14,682 nt of DNA, taken from NCBI GenBank assembly GCA_035512595.1, contig DATKDU010000164.1, positions 1 through 14,682 of the forward strand. The letters run 5' to 3'. Below, in pieces: positions 1-7,112 of the stretch. Below the pieces are notes generated by a model. That model was not told the DNA's origin and did no database searches. It saw only the letters and a program-made list of their open reading frames with translations. The DNA comes from DATKDU01 sp035512595 (GTDB lineage Bacteria; Planctomycetota; Planctomycetia; Pirellulales; Pirellulaceae). The position numbers were made by a program, and so were the translations under genes. Every line of letters begins with the position of its first letter. Within the stretch, counting starts at the first letter, position 1.

Positions 1-321
1 AGCCGGTTCTTGCCCTCGGGCACACGGCGCGAGAACATCTGGCCCAAGGCATCCCCGTTGGCCGGCACTTGACGATCACGCGAGCGCGAGGAGGTCCTTT
101 GTCGATCGGGTGCGAGCGATCCGCGCAGGGCTGCACCAGGCGATTGTCGGGCAGGATGAGACGATCGATCTTCGAATCCGGCGACCGCCCCTCTGGCGGG
201 CAGAAGTTTCGTGGAAACGGACAGGACCGTAACGTTGACCTAGACTCTCCTTGACGCCGGGGCCGTCGCATCGGCCGCAGCGCTACGGATAGGTCTTGCC
301 GTCCGGAGTGCGCTTCATAGG
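1..321. other. gene-poor left edge with decayed coding fragments
   Basis: No intact gene is supported here. One plus-strand frame is open from the window edge to 254, but it lacks a convincing start and a family match along its length. A second plus-strand frame contains, at 98-172, a segment with the core LHQAIVGQDETIDL, which resembles the stretch just before the Walker A motif in MoxR-type AAA ATPases. The expected GH.LLEG.PG.GKT continuation is absent, so it would be a broken remnant at best. At 283-318 on the minus strand lies an 11-codon copy of the C-terminal tail of the ankyrin gene (listed separately). I read the stretch as eroded sequence downstream of the minus-strand gene group. 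A gene entering from the left edge cannot be excluded. Confidence 0.4.
283..318 (-). pseudogene. duplicated C-terminal tail of an ankyrin-repeat gene (remnant)
   Basis: Read on the minus strand this is ATG plus 10 codons and a TAG stop, giving MKRTPDGKTYP. The ankyrin gene at 1670-3148 ends TTRSPDGKIYP. The two DNA stretches also agree closely (shared ACGGATAG.TCTT on the plus strand), and each copy is followed by its own stop codon. The remnant begins 3 nt after the stop of the CNNM-type gene. The simplest reading is the leftover 3' end of a second ankyrin gene, or a duplication that came with insertion of the CNNM gene. An 11-residue peptide with its own function is possible but unlikely. 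Confidence 0.5.
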
Positions 322-1557
322 CTAACGACTGGTCCTCCGATGTACCGCGACCTCAAACACTTGTTGGCGGCGGATGCGACGAATGATGAATTCGACCTGG
401 CCGTCCCTCAAGCTTTCACCCGGCCGAGGCACCCGACCGAACTTCTGGAGCAACCAGGTGGATAACGTCTCCTTGGAGTTCTCGAAGTCCTGGCCGAGCA
501 ACGTGGCGACTTCCGTCATGGAGGTTCCGCCGCCCAGCATCCAGGTGCCGCCCGTCATGGAGTGGGTCATTTTCGGAAGCCGATCGAACTCATCACTTAG
601 GTCGCCGACGAGCTCCTCCACGATGTCCTCGAACGTCACCATCCCCAGCGTTTTGCCGTTCGGGTCGCGCACGATCGCAATATGCACGTGTTCGTGGACG
701 AATCCCTTGAGCAGATCCGCAGCCGACGAATCGGGCGCTACGAACCGCACGGGCCGAATGATGCCGCGGAAGCTCGGGTCGCCGGGGTTCGTCCGCATAA
801 AGTAAATCATCTCCTTGAAGTTGACGTAGCCCACAATCTGGTCGCGATCCTCGGCTTCGATGACGGGAAATCGCGTGTGTGCTTCGACGTGAGCGGCGAC
901 GATGGCGTCGGCGATGGATTGTTGCGAGGAGAGAAAGCTCACCTGCTCGACGGGGATCATGATCTGCTTGACCGGCAGGTCGGACAGCCGCGAGGCGCCA
1001 TGGATGATGCGCTCCTGATAGTGGCTGATCTGGTTGGAGAGCCGCGCCAATCCCGCCAGGGCGGTGATCTCCTCGAGCGTCGCGGGATGTTCCGCTGGTG
1101 GAATGCGTCCTTCGAACGGCCGGTTGATCCAGTGAATCGCTCGGATCAGCGGCGTCAGGGCGACGACCACCGCACTCAGCGGCTGCGCAATGTAGCGCGC
1201 GACTTCGCGGTTGTAGCGCACGCCCAGTGTCTTGGGTAAAATCTCCGTGAACTGAAGCATCACAAAGGTAAAGATCAGCGAAAACACCAGGATCCACTCG
1301 TCGCCATACAGTTCGTCAAACTGCGATCCGGCCACGGAGGCGCCGATCGTGTGCGCGGCGGTGTTCAGCAGCAGGATCGCCGCGATGGGGGGCTGGACAT
1401 TGGTCTTGAATCGCTGCCAAATCGCCCCCACCTTCGGCTGGCTTTGGGTCAGGGCAGCCACTTGCGAGGGGGTCAAGCTGAGCAGCGTGGCCTCCATCAA
1501 GGAGCACATGGCTGAGATCACCAGCGCTATCGATACACTGACAACAAACAGCGTCAT
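322..1557 (-). CDS. CNNM/CorC (HlyC/TlyC) family CBS-domain membrane protein
   Basis: This is a 411-residue integral membrane protein of the CNNM/CorC family, whose members are linked to magnesium or cobalt transport and resistance (older name hemolysin C family). An N-terminal DUF21 transmembrane domain covers about residues 1-180, with hydrophobic segments near 1-22, 57-76, 88-104 and 123-143 and the family motif E-I-L-P-K at 105-109. A CBS-domain pair spans about 195-315, including TFEDIVEELVGDLSDEFD at 308-325. A CorC_HlyC domain fills about 330-406. The frame is open to 1689, but I chose ATG 1557: it starts directly with the first membrane helix, and GGAGG (minus strand, 1572-1568) sits 10 nt upstream. 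The longer start would overlap the ankyrin gene and add 44 residues with no family similarity. It is probably co-transcribed after the ankyrin gene, 112 nt downstream of its stop. The family is clear; the transported ion is not visible from sequence. Confidence 0.9.
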   Translation of the reverse strand: MTLFVVSVSIALVISAMCSLMEATLLSLTPSQVAALTQSQPKVGAIWQRFKTNVQPPIAAILLLNTAAHTIGASVAGSQFDELYGDEWILVFSLIFTFVMLQFTEILPKTLGVRYNREVARYIAQPLSAVVVALTPLIRAIHWINRPFEGRIPPAEHPATLEEITALAGLARLSNQISHYQERIIHGASRLSDLPVKQIMIPVEQVSFLSSQQSIADAIVAAHVEAHTRFPVIEAEDRDQIVGYVNFKEMIYFMRTNPGDPSFRGIIRPVRFVAPDSSAADLLKGFVHEHVHIAIVRDPNGKTLGMVTFEDIVEELVGDLSDEFDRLPKMTHSMTGGTWMLGGGTSMTEVATLLGQDFENSKETLSTWLLQKFGRVPRPGESLRDGQVEFIIRRIRRQQVFEVAVHRRTSR

Positions 1558-1567
1558 AGAAGGTATT

Positions 1568-1572
1568 CCTCC
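1568..1572 (-). promoter_or_regulatory. Shine-Dalgarno GGAGG deciding the CNNM start
   Basis: On the minus strand GGAGG lies 10 nt before ATG 1557. It is among the clearest ribosome binding sites in the window and argues for this start over the ATG at 1689. Confidence 0.65.
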
Positions 1573-1669
1573 AAAGTGCGATTGGGACAGTTGGGCCGGC
1601 TGGCTGGGAACGTGGAACGGGCGGGCCGGCAGAGTGCAGAATGAAACCTGCACCCTGCATTCCGATAGT

Positions 1670-3148
1670 TCACGGATAGATCTTCCCATCCGGACTGCGC
1701 GTGGTCGGCGGCGGGGGGGTCACGCCGGATGCGAGCATGACCTGGTGCAGCGCGGAAACCGTCTCTGCCGACGGTTTGAAGTTGCCGACCCGGTACCCCT
1801 CGGCAATCAAGAGGGGCGTCCAGCCGTACTTGTTCTTGCGATTCCAGACGTCGATCTTGGCGCCTTGATCGGCCAGAAGCTGCACGACCTTGGGCAAGCT
1901 CTTGTACGCAGCTCCATGCATCGCCGTCTCGCCATTCTTGTCCGCCGCGTTGACGTCGCCGCCGAGCTTGATGGCTAGTGTTACCGCCTCGAGCACTTCC
2001 TCCTCGGTGCCGGCCTCCTCGGTCGGAGCGCGGCAGCCCAGGCCCGCCGCCGCCATCAGCGGCGTCGCGCCGTCGGCATTGGGTATGTTCGGATCGGCCC
2101 CCAGCTCGACCAGCAATCGCATCAGCGGCACATCGGCCGTGGCGGACGCCATCAAGAACGGCGTCGCGCCGACTTTGCTGAGAATGCCGCGGCCTGATTC
2201 CCCTTTCTTCAGCCGCAGGTTGACATCCGCACCGGCCGCGACGAGCTGGCGGACGAACTGGAGGCTGGTGAGATTGCCCGAGCCGCGCGGCGGGGGATCG
2301 CCATCCTCGCCGTCGCCCCGGTTCGGCTTGCGGACCCAAGATATGGCATGCAGCGGGGCAAATCCGGAGCGCTGATCGTTGGGGTCGGCACCTGCCTTGA
2401 CGAGGTCGAGCGCCAGCTCGAAGTGACCGTTCTCGACGGCGAGAGTCAGGGCGCTAGTCCCCGAGCGGGCCACCCGCGCAAATCTACGCTTGGGATGCAT
2501 CACTTCGTGCACGTCGGCGTCCGCTTTCAGCAGGACTTGCACAACCTCGCGGCGTCCGTCGCGGGCGGCAAACAACAGGGGCGTGAACCCCGAGTCTAGC
2601 GGCCTGCGGAACTCGGCCCCCGCCTCGAGCAGCGCCTGCACCACGTCGGCGTGCCCTTCGGAGGCCGCCCACATGATGGCCGTCTGTCCGCTTTGTTCTT
2701 TGGCATTCACTTTTGCCCCGCGAGCGAGCAGCACCTTGACCGGTGCGAGCTTGCCCGTGCGGGCGGCAGTCATGAGTGCCGTCTCGCCGCCGCGGAGCGT
2801 GGTGTTCGGATCCGCGCCTGCTTCCAGGAGCAATTCAACGATGGCCGAATTGCCGTTGGTGCAGGCGAGCGAAAGCGGCGCGACCCCGTAGCGGTTGGCG
2901 GCTCTCACGTCGGCGCCGCCGTGGACCAGCAGCGTCGCAATCTCCACCTCGTCGTGATATGCCGCCCAGTGCAAAGCGGTCATGCCGTCGGGCTGCGGCA
3001 CATTGACCGCCGCTTTTTCTTCCACCAGCCGGCGAACGCTGGCCCAATCCTGCGCCTCGGCCGCATCGGGCAACGACTGATCCGCGCCGATCGCCACGGA
3101 CGCGACGATCGGGAGCAGCAACCAGCCGACAAAAATTGGACGGAGCAT
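1670..3148 (-). CDS. secreted ankyrin-repeat protein
   Basis: This 492-residue protein has an N-terminal signal peptide (about residues 1-22, hydrophobic core GWLLLPIVASVA, likely cut after AIGA). About eleven ankyrin repeats follow, recognisable from their G.TALH.AA-type cores, for example DGMTALHWAAYHD, GGETALMTAARTGK, SGQTAIMWAASEGH, DGATPLMAAAGLG and NGETAMHGAAYKS. Two longer inserts, one rich in Gly, Asp and Pro (RGDGEDGDPPPRGSG) and one acidic (TEEAGTEEEV), interrupt the array. The C-terminus is a proline-rich tail ending PDGKIYP. Ankyrin repeats bind proteins, and the signal peptide puts this one outside the cytoplasm, like its two upstream neighbours. It lies downstream of the DUF1592/DUF1552 pair across a 121-nt gap that holds an inverted repeat array. 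No Shine-Dalgarno precedes ATG 3148. The binding partner is unknown; the cytochrome-like or DUF1552 protein is a guess from context only. Confidence 0.9.
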   Translation of the reverse strand: MLRPIFVGWLLLPIVASVAIGADQSLPDAAEAQDWASVRRLVEEKAAVNVPQPDGMTALHWAAYHDEVEIATLLVHGGADVRAANRYGVAPLSLACTNGNSAIVELLLEAGADPNTTLRGGETALMTAARTGKLAPVKVLLARGAKVNAKEQSGQTAIMWAASEGHADVVQALLEAGAEFRRPLDSGFTPLLFAARDGRREVVQVLLKADADVHEVMHPKRRFARVARSGTSALTLAVENGHFELALDLVKAGADPNDQRSGFAPLHAISWVRKPNRGDGEDGDPPPRGSGNLTSLQFVRQLVAAGADVNLRLKKGESGRGILSKVGATPFLMASATADVPLMRLLVELGADPNIPNADGATPLMAAAGLGCRAPTEEAGTEEEVLEAVTLAIKLGGDVNAADKNGETAMHGAAYKSLPKVVQLLADQGAKIDVWNRKNKYGWTPLLIAEGYRVGNFKPSAETVSALHQVMLASGVTPPPPTTRSPDGKIYP

Positions 3149-3174
3149 GGATGAAACGCGATAAAAACTGGACC

Positions 3175-3252
3175 GAACAATAAGGAACGATAAGGAACAC
3201 TAATCACCGCTAATCTTCACTAATTAGTGAGGATTAGTGATTATTCGTGTTC
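3175..3252. repeat. inverted array of 10-bp repeats (3 plus-strand + 5 minus-strand units)
   Basis: Three plus-strand decamers run right from 3223: ATTAGTGAGG, ATTAGTGATT, ATTCGTGTTC. Five minus-strand decamers run left from 3224: ATTAGTGAAG, ATTAGCGGTG, ATTAGTGTTC, CTTATCGTTC, CTTATTGTTC. The spacing is exactly 10 bp throughout, so every unit presents the same face of the helix. The inner part (3194-3253) is a 60-bp palindrome without a spacer, in which 25 of 30 arm positions pair. It sits between the DUF1552 stop and the ankyrin start. It could be an operator array, an mRNA hairpin that separates expression of the two genes, or a copy of a dispersed genomic repeat. Only the structure is certain. 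Confidence 0.85.
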
Positions 3253-3269
3253 CGCCCCTGGGCTTGGTC

Positions 3270-4616
3270 TCACATGGCCAGCGGTTCAAACAGTTCCTCG
3301 ACTTTTCCCTGGCTATCCGCAAACGAGTCGAGCCGCACGCCGACCTTGTCGAGCAGCGTCAAGTGCAGGTTGGCCAGCGGCGTCGCCTGCTCGTACTTGA
3401 TATGCCGGCCGCCGCGCATTTTTCCCGCCGCACCGCCGGCGACGAGGATCGGCAGGTTGGTGTGGTCGTGAACGTTCGGGTTCCCCATGCCGCTGCCGTA
3501 GAGATACAGGACGTGGTCGAGGAGCGAGCCGTCCCCTTCCCGCGTGCCGGCCAGCTTCTGGAGAAAATCGGCGAACAGCGACACGTGGAAGCGGTTGATC
3601 TTGGCCACCTTGGCGATCTTCTCCGGATCGCCGCCGTGGTGCGTGAGCGGATGATGGGCGTCGGCGACGCCGATCTCCGGATACGTCCGGTTGCTCGTCT
3701 CGCGGGCGAGCTGGAACGTGATCACGCGGGTCACGTCCCCTTGCAGCGCCAGCACCTGCAAATCGAACATCAGCCGGGCGTGGTCGGCATACGCCGCCGG
3801 AACGCCAACGGGCCGGTCGAGATCGGGAAGCGGATTCTCCTCGGTGCTCGCCTCCGCCTTCTGAATGCGGCGCTCCACCTCGCGGACGCTATCGAGATAC
3901 TGACCGACCTTCGCCCGATCGGCCGGCCCCAGGCTGCTTTGCAATCGCGAAATCTCCGCGGTGACCGAATCGAGCAGGCTGGCCCGCTTCTTGAGTGCCG
4001 CTCGCCGCTGGGCCGCACTCCCTCCCGCGCCGAACAGCCGCTCGAAGACGATCCGCGGATGGGCCTCCGCCGGCAGCGGCGTCGTCGGGCTCGACCACGA
4101 CAGGTTGTTCTGATAGACGCACGCATATCCGTTGTCGCACTGGCCGACCGTCGCCAGCAGATCCATCGACAGTTCCAGCGACGGCAGTTGCGTCTCCTGA
4201 CCGATCTGTTTGGCCGCGATCTGATCGACCGTCGTCCCCAGGTAATAGTCCGTGCTCTCGGTGTATTTGGCCTTGGCCGCACTCAAGAACGCCGAGTTCG
4301 ACGTGGCGTGCGTCCCTGGGTAGGCGTTCTTGAGTTCCATGTTGCTGATCGCCGTGACGTGCTGCTTGATCGGCTCCAGCGGTGAAAGGGTCGGCGAGAG
4401 TTCGTCCAGCCGATTGCCCGGCGGAGTCCAGCGCGTCACGTCACAGCCCATCGGCATATACACAAACCCCAGCCGGCGCAGATTGGCCGGGCTAGCCGGC
4501 GTGTCGGCCGCCGCAGTTAGCGCGGGGATCATCGCATCGAGCAGCGGCAATGACAGGGTGACCCCCAGCCCTTTCAAAAAAGTGCGCCGGGGCAAGGCCT
4601 TTTTCGTAATGATCAT
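3270..4616 (-). CDS. DUF1552 family Tat-exported protein
   Basis: This 448-residue protein begins with a twin-arginine signal (RRTFLKGLGV at residues 10-19, then a hydrophobic stretch LSLPLLDAM), so it is probably exported folded. The rest matches DUF1552, a family abundant in Planctomycetes and Verrucomicrobia, including the segments GFVYMPMGCD, THATSNSAFLS and LYLYGSGMGNPNVHDHTNLP. The family has no assigned biochemical activity that I can name. Its start overlaps the stop of the upstream DUF1592 gene in an ATGA (4613-4616), so the two are translationally coupled and probably work together, the usual arrangement for this pair. The C-terminus is full length (VEELFEPLAM). Family assignment is confident; function is unknown. 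Confidence 0.92.
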   Translation of the reverse strand: MIITKKALPRRTFLKGLGVTLSLPLLDAMIPALTAAADTPASPANLRRLGFVYMPMGCDVTRWTPPGNRLDELSPTLSPLEPIKQHVTAISNMELKNAYPGTHATSNSAFLSAAKAKYTESTDYYLGTTVDQIAAKQIGQETQLPSLELSMDLLATVGQCDNGYACVYQNNLSWSSPTTPLPAEAHPRIVFERLFGAGGSAAQRRAALKKRASLLDSVTAEISRLQSSLGPADRAKVGQYLDSVREVERRIQKAEASTEENPLPDLDRPVGVPAAYADHARLMFDLQVLALQGDVTRVITFQLARETSNRTYPEIGVADAHHPLTHHGGDPEKIAKVAKINRFHVSLFADFLQKLAGTREGDGSLLDHVLYLYGSGMGNPNVHDHTNLPILVAGGAAGKMRGGRHIKYEQATPLANLHLTLLDKVGVRLDSFADSQGKVEELFEPLAM

Positions 4617-6949
4617 GGGGATTTCCTCTTTTGAAACGGCACGCTGGTGACGATTCCTTCGATGAGCGACGAAAAGCGGAATTCGTCCGCTTTGGCGTCG
4701 CGGACGATCTGGCGGATCGCGGGAGCGTCGTACGGCTCAATGCCGCGGCCGAGTGCGAAGGTCAGCAGCTTCTCCGTGAGCGTGCCGACGAAGATTTCGG
4801 GGCGCTCAAGCAGCGCCTGTTCGAGACCGCCGACGCCGGTGAACGTGCCGCCCCCCATCAGGCCGCCGGACGCATCGACTGGCTCTCCTTCGTCCAGCAT
4901 CCGCCAGCGGCCGATCGCGTCGAAGTTCTCTAGCGAGAAGCCGAGCGGGTCGATCAGGTCGTGGCAGCTCGCGCAGGCCGCGTTGGCCCGATGCTCGCTG
5001 AGCCGCTGCCGCACCGTCAGGTTCGCCGCGACCGTGTTGTCCTTGAGTGCCGGCACGTCGGGGAGGGGCGGCGGCGGAGGCGTCCCCATCAGGTTTTCGA
5101 GGATCCATTTGCCGCGAAGCACCGGCGACGTGCGGGTGGCGTACGACGTCACGGTGAGGAGGCTGCCGTGCTTGAGGAGTCCACCCCGCTCGCCCTCGTC
5201 GCCAAGGGAGACGCGGCGGAATCGCGTGCCGTAGATGTGCCCAATGCCGTAGTGTTGGGCCAGCCGTTCGTTCAAGTACGTGTAATCTGCTTTCAGCAAA
5301 TTGAGGGCACTTCGGTCTTCCCGAAGGACGCTTTCGACGAGGGATTCCGTCTCCTGCCGCATCGCCTGCCGCAGGTTGTCGTCGAAATCGGGAAAGAGGC
5401 GCAAGTCGGGCGTCATCGCCTCCAGGTTGCGAAGGTGAAGCCACTGGCCGGCAAAATTCGTCACCAGCGACTGCGAACGGCGGTCGGCGAGCATCCGCCG
5501 CACTTGCCCCCTGAGCACTTCGGGCCGGCTCAGCTCCCCGGCAGTCGCCGCATCGAGCAGCTCGTCGTCGGGAATACTGCTCCACAGAAAGAACGACAGC
5601 CGCGACGCCAGCTCCAAATCGCTAACGCGGTATACCGACCCCGGGGCAGTGTCCGCCGGCTCGCGCTCGATCCGAAACAGGAATTGCGGATTGACGAGCA
5701 CGGCGCTGAGGGCCATTTCAATCCCGGCGTCAAAACCCGCCTCCGCGCGAAGTTCGCGAAACAGGGCCAGCGGTTTTCCCAGGTCGGCGTCGGTGACCGG
5801 CCTACGATAAGCCCGCCGCATGAGTGTCGCCAGAATCTGTTTGGCACACGCCTCTTCCTCCTCAAGTTTTGTCGGCTGGCAGAGGAAGATCCGCCTGCGG
5901 CTCGGCGTATCGCCGGGCCCCTCAGCAGCGAACGGGCCGGTGATCGACACTTGATAGACGGCCGGCGACAGCCGCGGGTGCCGGTGCATGTTGTAGTGGG
6001 CTGCGTACGGCTGGCGGCGCGTCTCGAGCAAGGGCGCCGACTGCTTGACGAAGGTCACGCCCAGCTTGTGCGGCCCGGCGGTTACCTTGATCCGCTGCAA
6101 GAGCCCCGCATCGACGTCGGCAAAACTCTTGCCGTCCGCGGGCGGCTTGACGGTAAACGACGCCACATTCCGCCGATCGAGGAGCAGCTCCAACTCATGC
6201 GGGCGGGCGAGTCCTTCGACCTCTTCGTTGCGGTCGCGGGCCAGCCGCACCTGGACCTCGTACTGGCCCGTTTGCGGAAAGTTGTAGGAAATCAGCATGC
6301 CGCCGCGCGTCCCCAGCGGCAGTCCGGGCACATGCTCCTCCTGCGTTACGTCGGCTTTCATGCGAAACGTGTCACCGCCTGGCGACTGACCAGAACTGCC
6401 GACTGCCAAACCGCTGATCTTCTGGGCCGCCGTGATGTAGCGATCCAGCAGCGTGGGCGACAACTCGCCGACCGTCACGTTGTCAAAGCCATGGCTGGCA
6501 TCGTCCGCCGGCAGCAGTTCGCTCACATCCACTTCGAGCGCGAGTAAGTCGCGGATCGCGTTCTGATACTCGGTCCGCGTCAGGCGGCGCAGCGACTCCG
6601 TGCGGCCGGGATTGGGATGCTCGGCTGCCGCCTTGTCGAGCGAACTCTCCAGCAAACCGATCACCGCGGCATACGTCTTTTCGTCCGGACGCTGCGAGTC
6701 ACCCGGCGGCATTTGCCGGACACGCAGCTTGCGGACGACCTTTTCCCATGCCTCCGTGTGGCGACTCACTTCTTCGCGGCTGATCGCGTCGAGTGCCAGC
6801 CCGGCCTTCTTTTCCTCCGCGCTGTGGCAGTCGAGGCAGAACTGTTCGACCAGCTTTCGGACGACTGGCTCTTCGGCGGAGACTGTGCGAGCGCAGACCG
6901 TCGCCGCAAACAAGAAAGCCAGCCGAAAAAGAAGCCCGCGATGGTGCAT
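4613..6949 (-). CDS. Planctomycete-type cytochrome protein (PSCyt1-DUF1587-DUF1595-DUF1592-DUF1588-DUF1585)
   Basis: This 778-residue exported multidomain protein has a signal peptide at about 1-25, then a cytochrome-like domain with CLDCH at 38-42. DUF1587 starts near 119 (LRRLTRTEYQNAIRDLL). A beta-rich region at about 200-340 resembles a carbohydrate-binding-type insert. DUF1595 follows at about 353-427, DUF1592 at about 440-568 (VSDLELASRLSFFLWSSIPD), and DUF1588 at about 573-690 with a second haem-type motif CASCH at 659-663. DUF1585 closes the protein (695-775). The two CxxCH motifs suggest c-type haem and an electron-transfer or oxidative role outside the cytoplasm, which is an inference and not a demonstrated reaction. 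The frame is open to 7072, but ATG 6949 is chosen because it starts directly at the signal peptide and leaves the divergent promoter region free. No Shine-Dalgarno is visible. It is the first gene of the minus-strand group. Confidence 0.93.
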   Translation of the reverse strand: MHHRGLLFRLAFLFAATVCARTVSAEEPVVRKLVEQFCLDCHSAEEKKAGLALDAISREEVSRHTEAWEKVVRKLRVRQMPPGDSQRPDEKTYAAVIGLLESSLDKAAAEHPNPGRTESLRRLTRTEYQNAIRDLLALEVDVSELLPADDASHGFDNVTVGELSPTLLDRYITAAQKISGLAVGSSGQSPGGDTFRMKADVTQEEHVPGLPLGTRGGMLISYNFPQTGQYEVQVRLARDRNEEVEGLARPHELELLLDRRNVASFTVKPPADGKSFADVDAGLLQRIKVTAGPHKLGVTFVKQSAPLLETRRQPYAAHYNMHRHPRLSPAVYQVSITGPFAAEGPGDTPSRRRIFLCQPTKLEEEEACAKQILATLMRRAYRRPVTDADLGKPLALFRELRAEAGFDAGIEMALSAVLVNPQFLFRIEREPADTAPGSVYRVSDLELASRLSFFLWSSIPDDELLDAATAGELSRPEVLRGQVRRMLADRRSQSLVTNFAGQWLHLRNLEAMTPDLRLFPDFDDNLRQAMRQETESLVESVLREDRSALNLLKADYTYLNERLAQHYGIGHIYGTRFRRVSLGDEGERGGLLKHGSLLTVTSYATRTSPVLRGKWILENLMGTPPPPPLPDVPALKDNTVAANLTVRQRLSEHRANAACASCHDLIDPLGFSLENFDAIGRWRMLDEGEPVDASGGLMGGGTFTGVGGLEQALLERPEIFVGTLTEKLLTFALGRGIEPYDAPAIRQIVRDAKADEFRFSSLIEGIVTSVPFQKRKSP

Positions 6950-6972
6950 AGGGGGGTACTCAGCCGCCCGTA

Positions 6973-7002
6973 ATTTTACGTCAAGCCGGCCTCCACGTGC
7001 AA
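6973..7002 (-). promoter_or_regulatory. possible promoter of the DUF1592-DUF1552 operon
   Basis: On the minus strand TAAAAT (6978-6973) has five of six bases of the -10 consensus. A weak -35, TTGCAC (7002-6997), lies 18 nt upstream. The -10 is about 24 nt before ATG 6949. It sits back to back with the plus-strand promoter of the NHL gene. The -10 is reasonable; the -35 is poor. Confidence 0.35.
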
Positions 7003-7027
7003 ACCTGGCCGCGAATTCAGCAGCCCT

Positions 7028-7057
7028 TTGGAACCACAGCCCCGCGAGGACTATAAT
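7028..7057 (+). promoter_or_regulatory. sigma70-type promoter of the NHL gene
   Basis: A perfect -10 TATAAT lies at 7052-7057, with TTGGAA (four of six consensus bases) at 7028-7033 and an 18-nt spacer. The -10 is 55 nt before ATG 7113. It is the only good promoter match in the divergent region on this strand. Confidence 0.6.
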
Positions 7058-7097
7058 CGGGCCGCTGGGCAATCCCTATCGCTCGCTCTCCCCGATC

Positions 7098-7105
7098 AGA
7101 GAGGA
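7098..7105 (+). promoter_or_regulatory. Shine-Dalgarno deciding the NHL gene start
   Basis: AGAGAGGA ends 7 nt before ATG 7113. It supports this start, directly before the twin-arginine signal, over the longer open frame. Confidence 0.65.
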
Positions 7106-7112
7106 ATACGCT

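Noticed and set aside
3..254. plus-strand frame at the left edge with ALGHTAREHL...ITRARGGPL, vaguely like the C-terminal part of a uracil-DNA glycosylase
   Set aside because: The expected HPS-type catalytic motif does not follow, the rest is Arg/Ser-rich without family features, and the match is too short to support a call.
1558..1689. 44-residue N-terminal extension of the CNNM protein
   Set aside because: It overlaps the ankyrin gene end, has no family similarity, and lies upstream of the clear GGAGG at 1572-1568 and the first membrane helix.
3175..3252. CRISPR array
   Set aside because: The repeats are 10 bp without spacers and in inverted orientation, and no cas gene is present.
3237..4385. 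382-codon plus-strand open frame opposite the DUF1552 gene
   Set aside because: It is the antisense shadow of a gene with unmistakable DUF1552 motifs.
4961..6547. 528-codon plus-strand open frame opposite the DUF1592 gene
   Set aside because: It lies antisense to clear DUF1592/DUF1595 domains, its product is low-complexity and rich in Arg, His and Gln, and it lacks a ribosome binding site.
6600..7112. 171-codon N-terminal extension of the NHL protein
   Set aside because: It runs antisense through the DUF1592 gene and the divergent promoter. A Shine-Dalgarno and a Tat signal mark ATG 7113 as the start.
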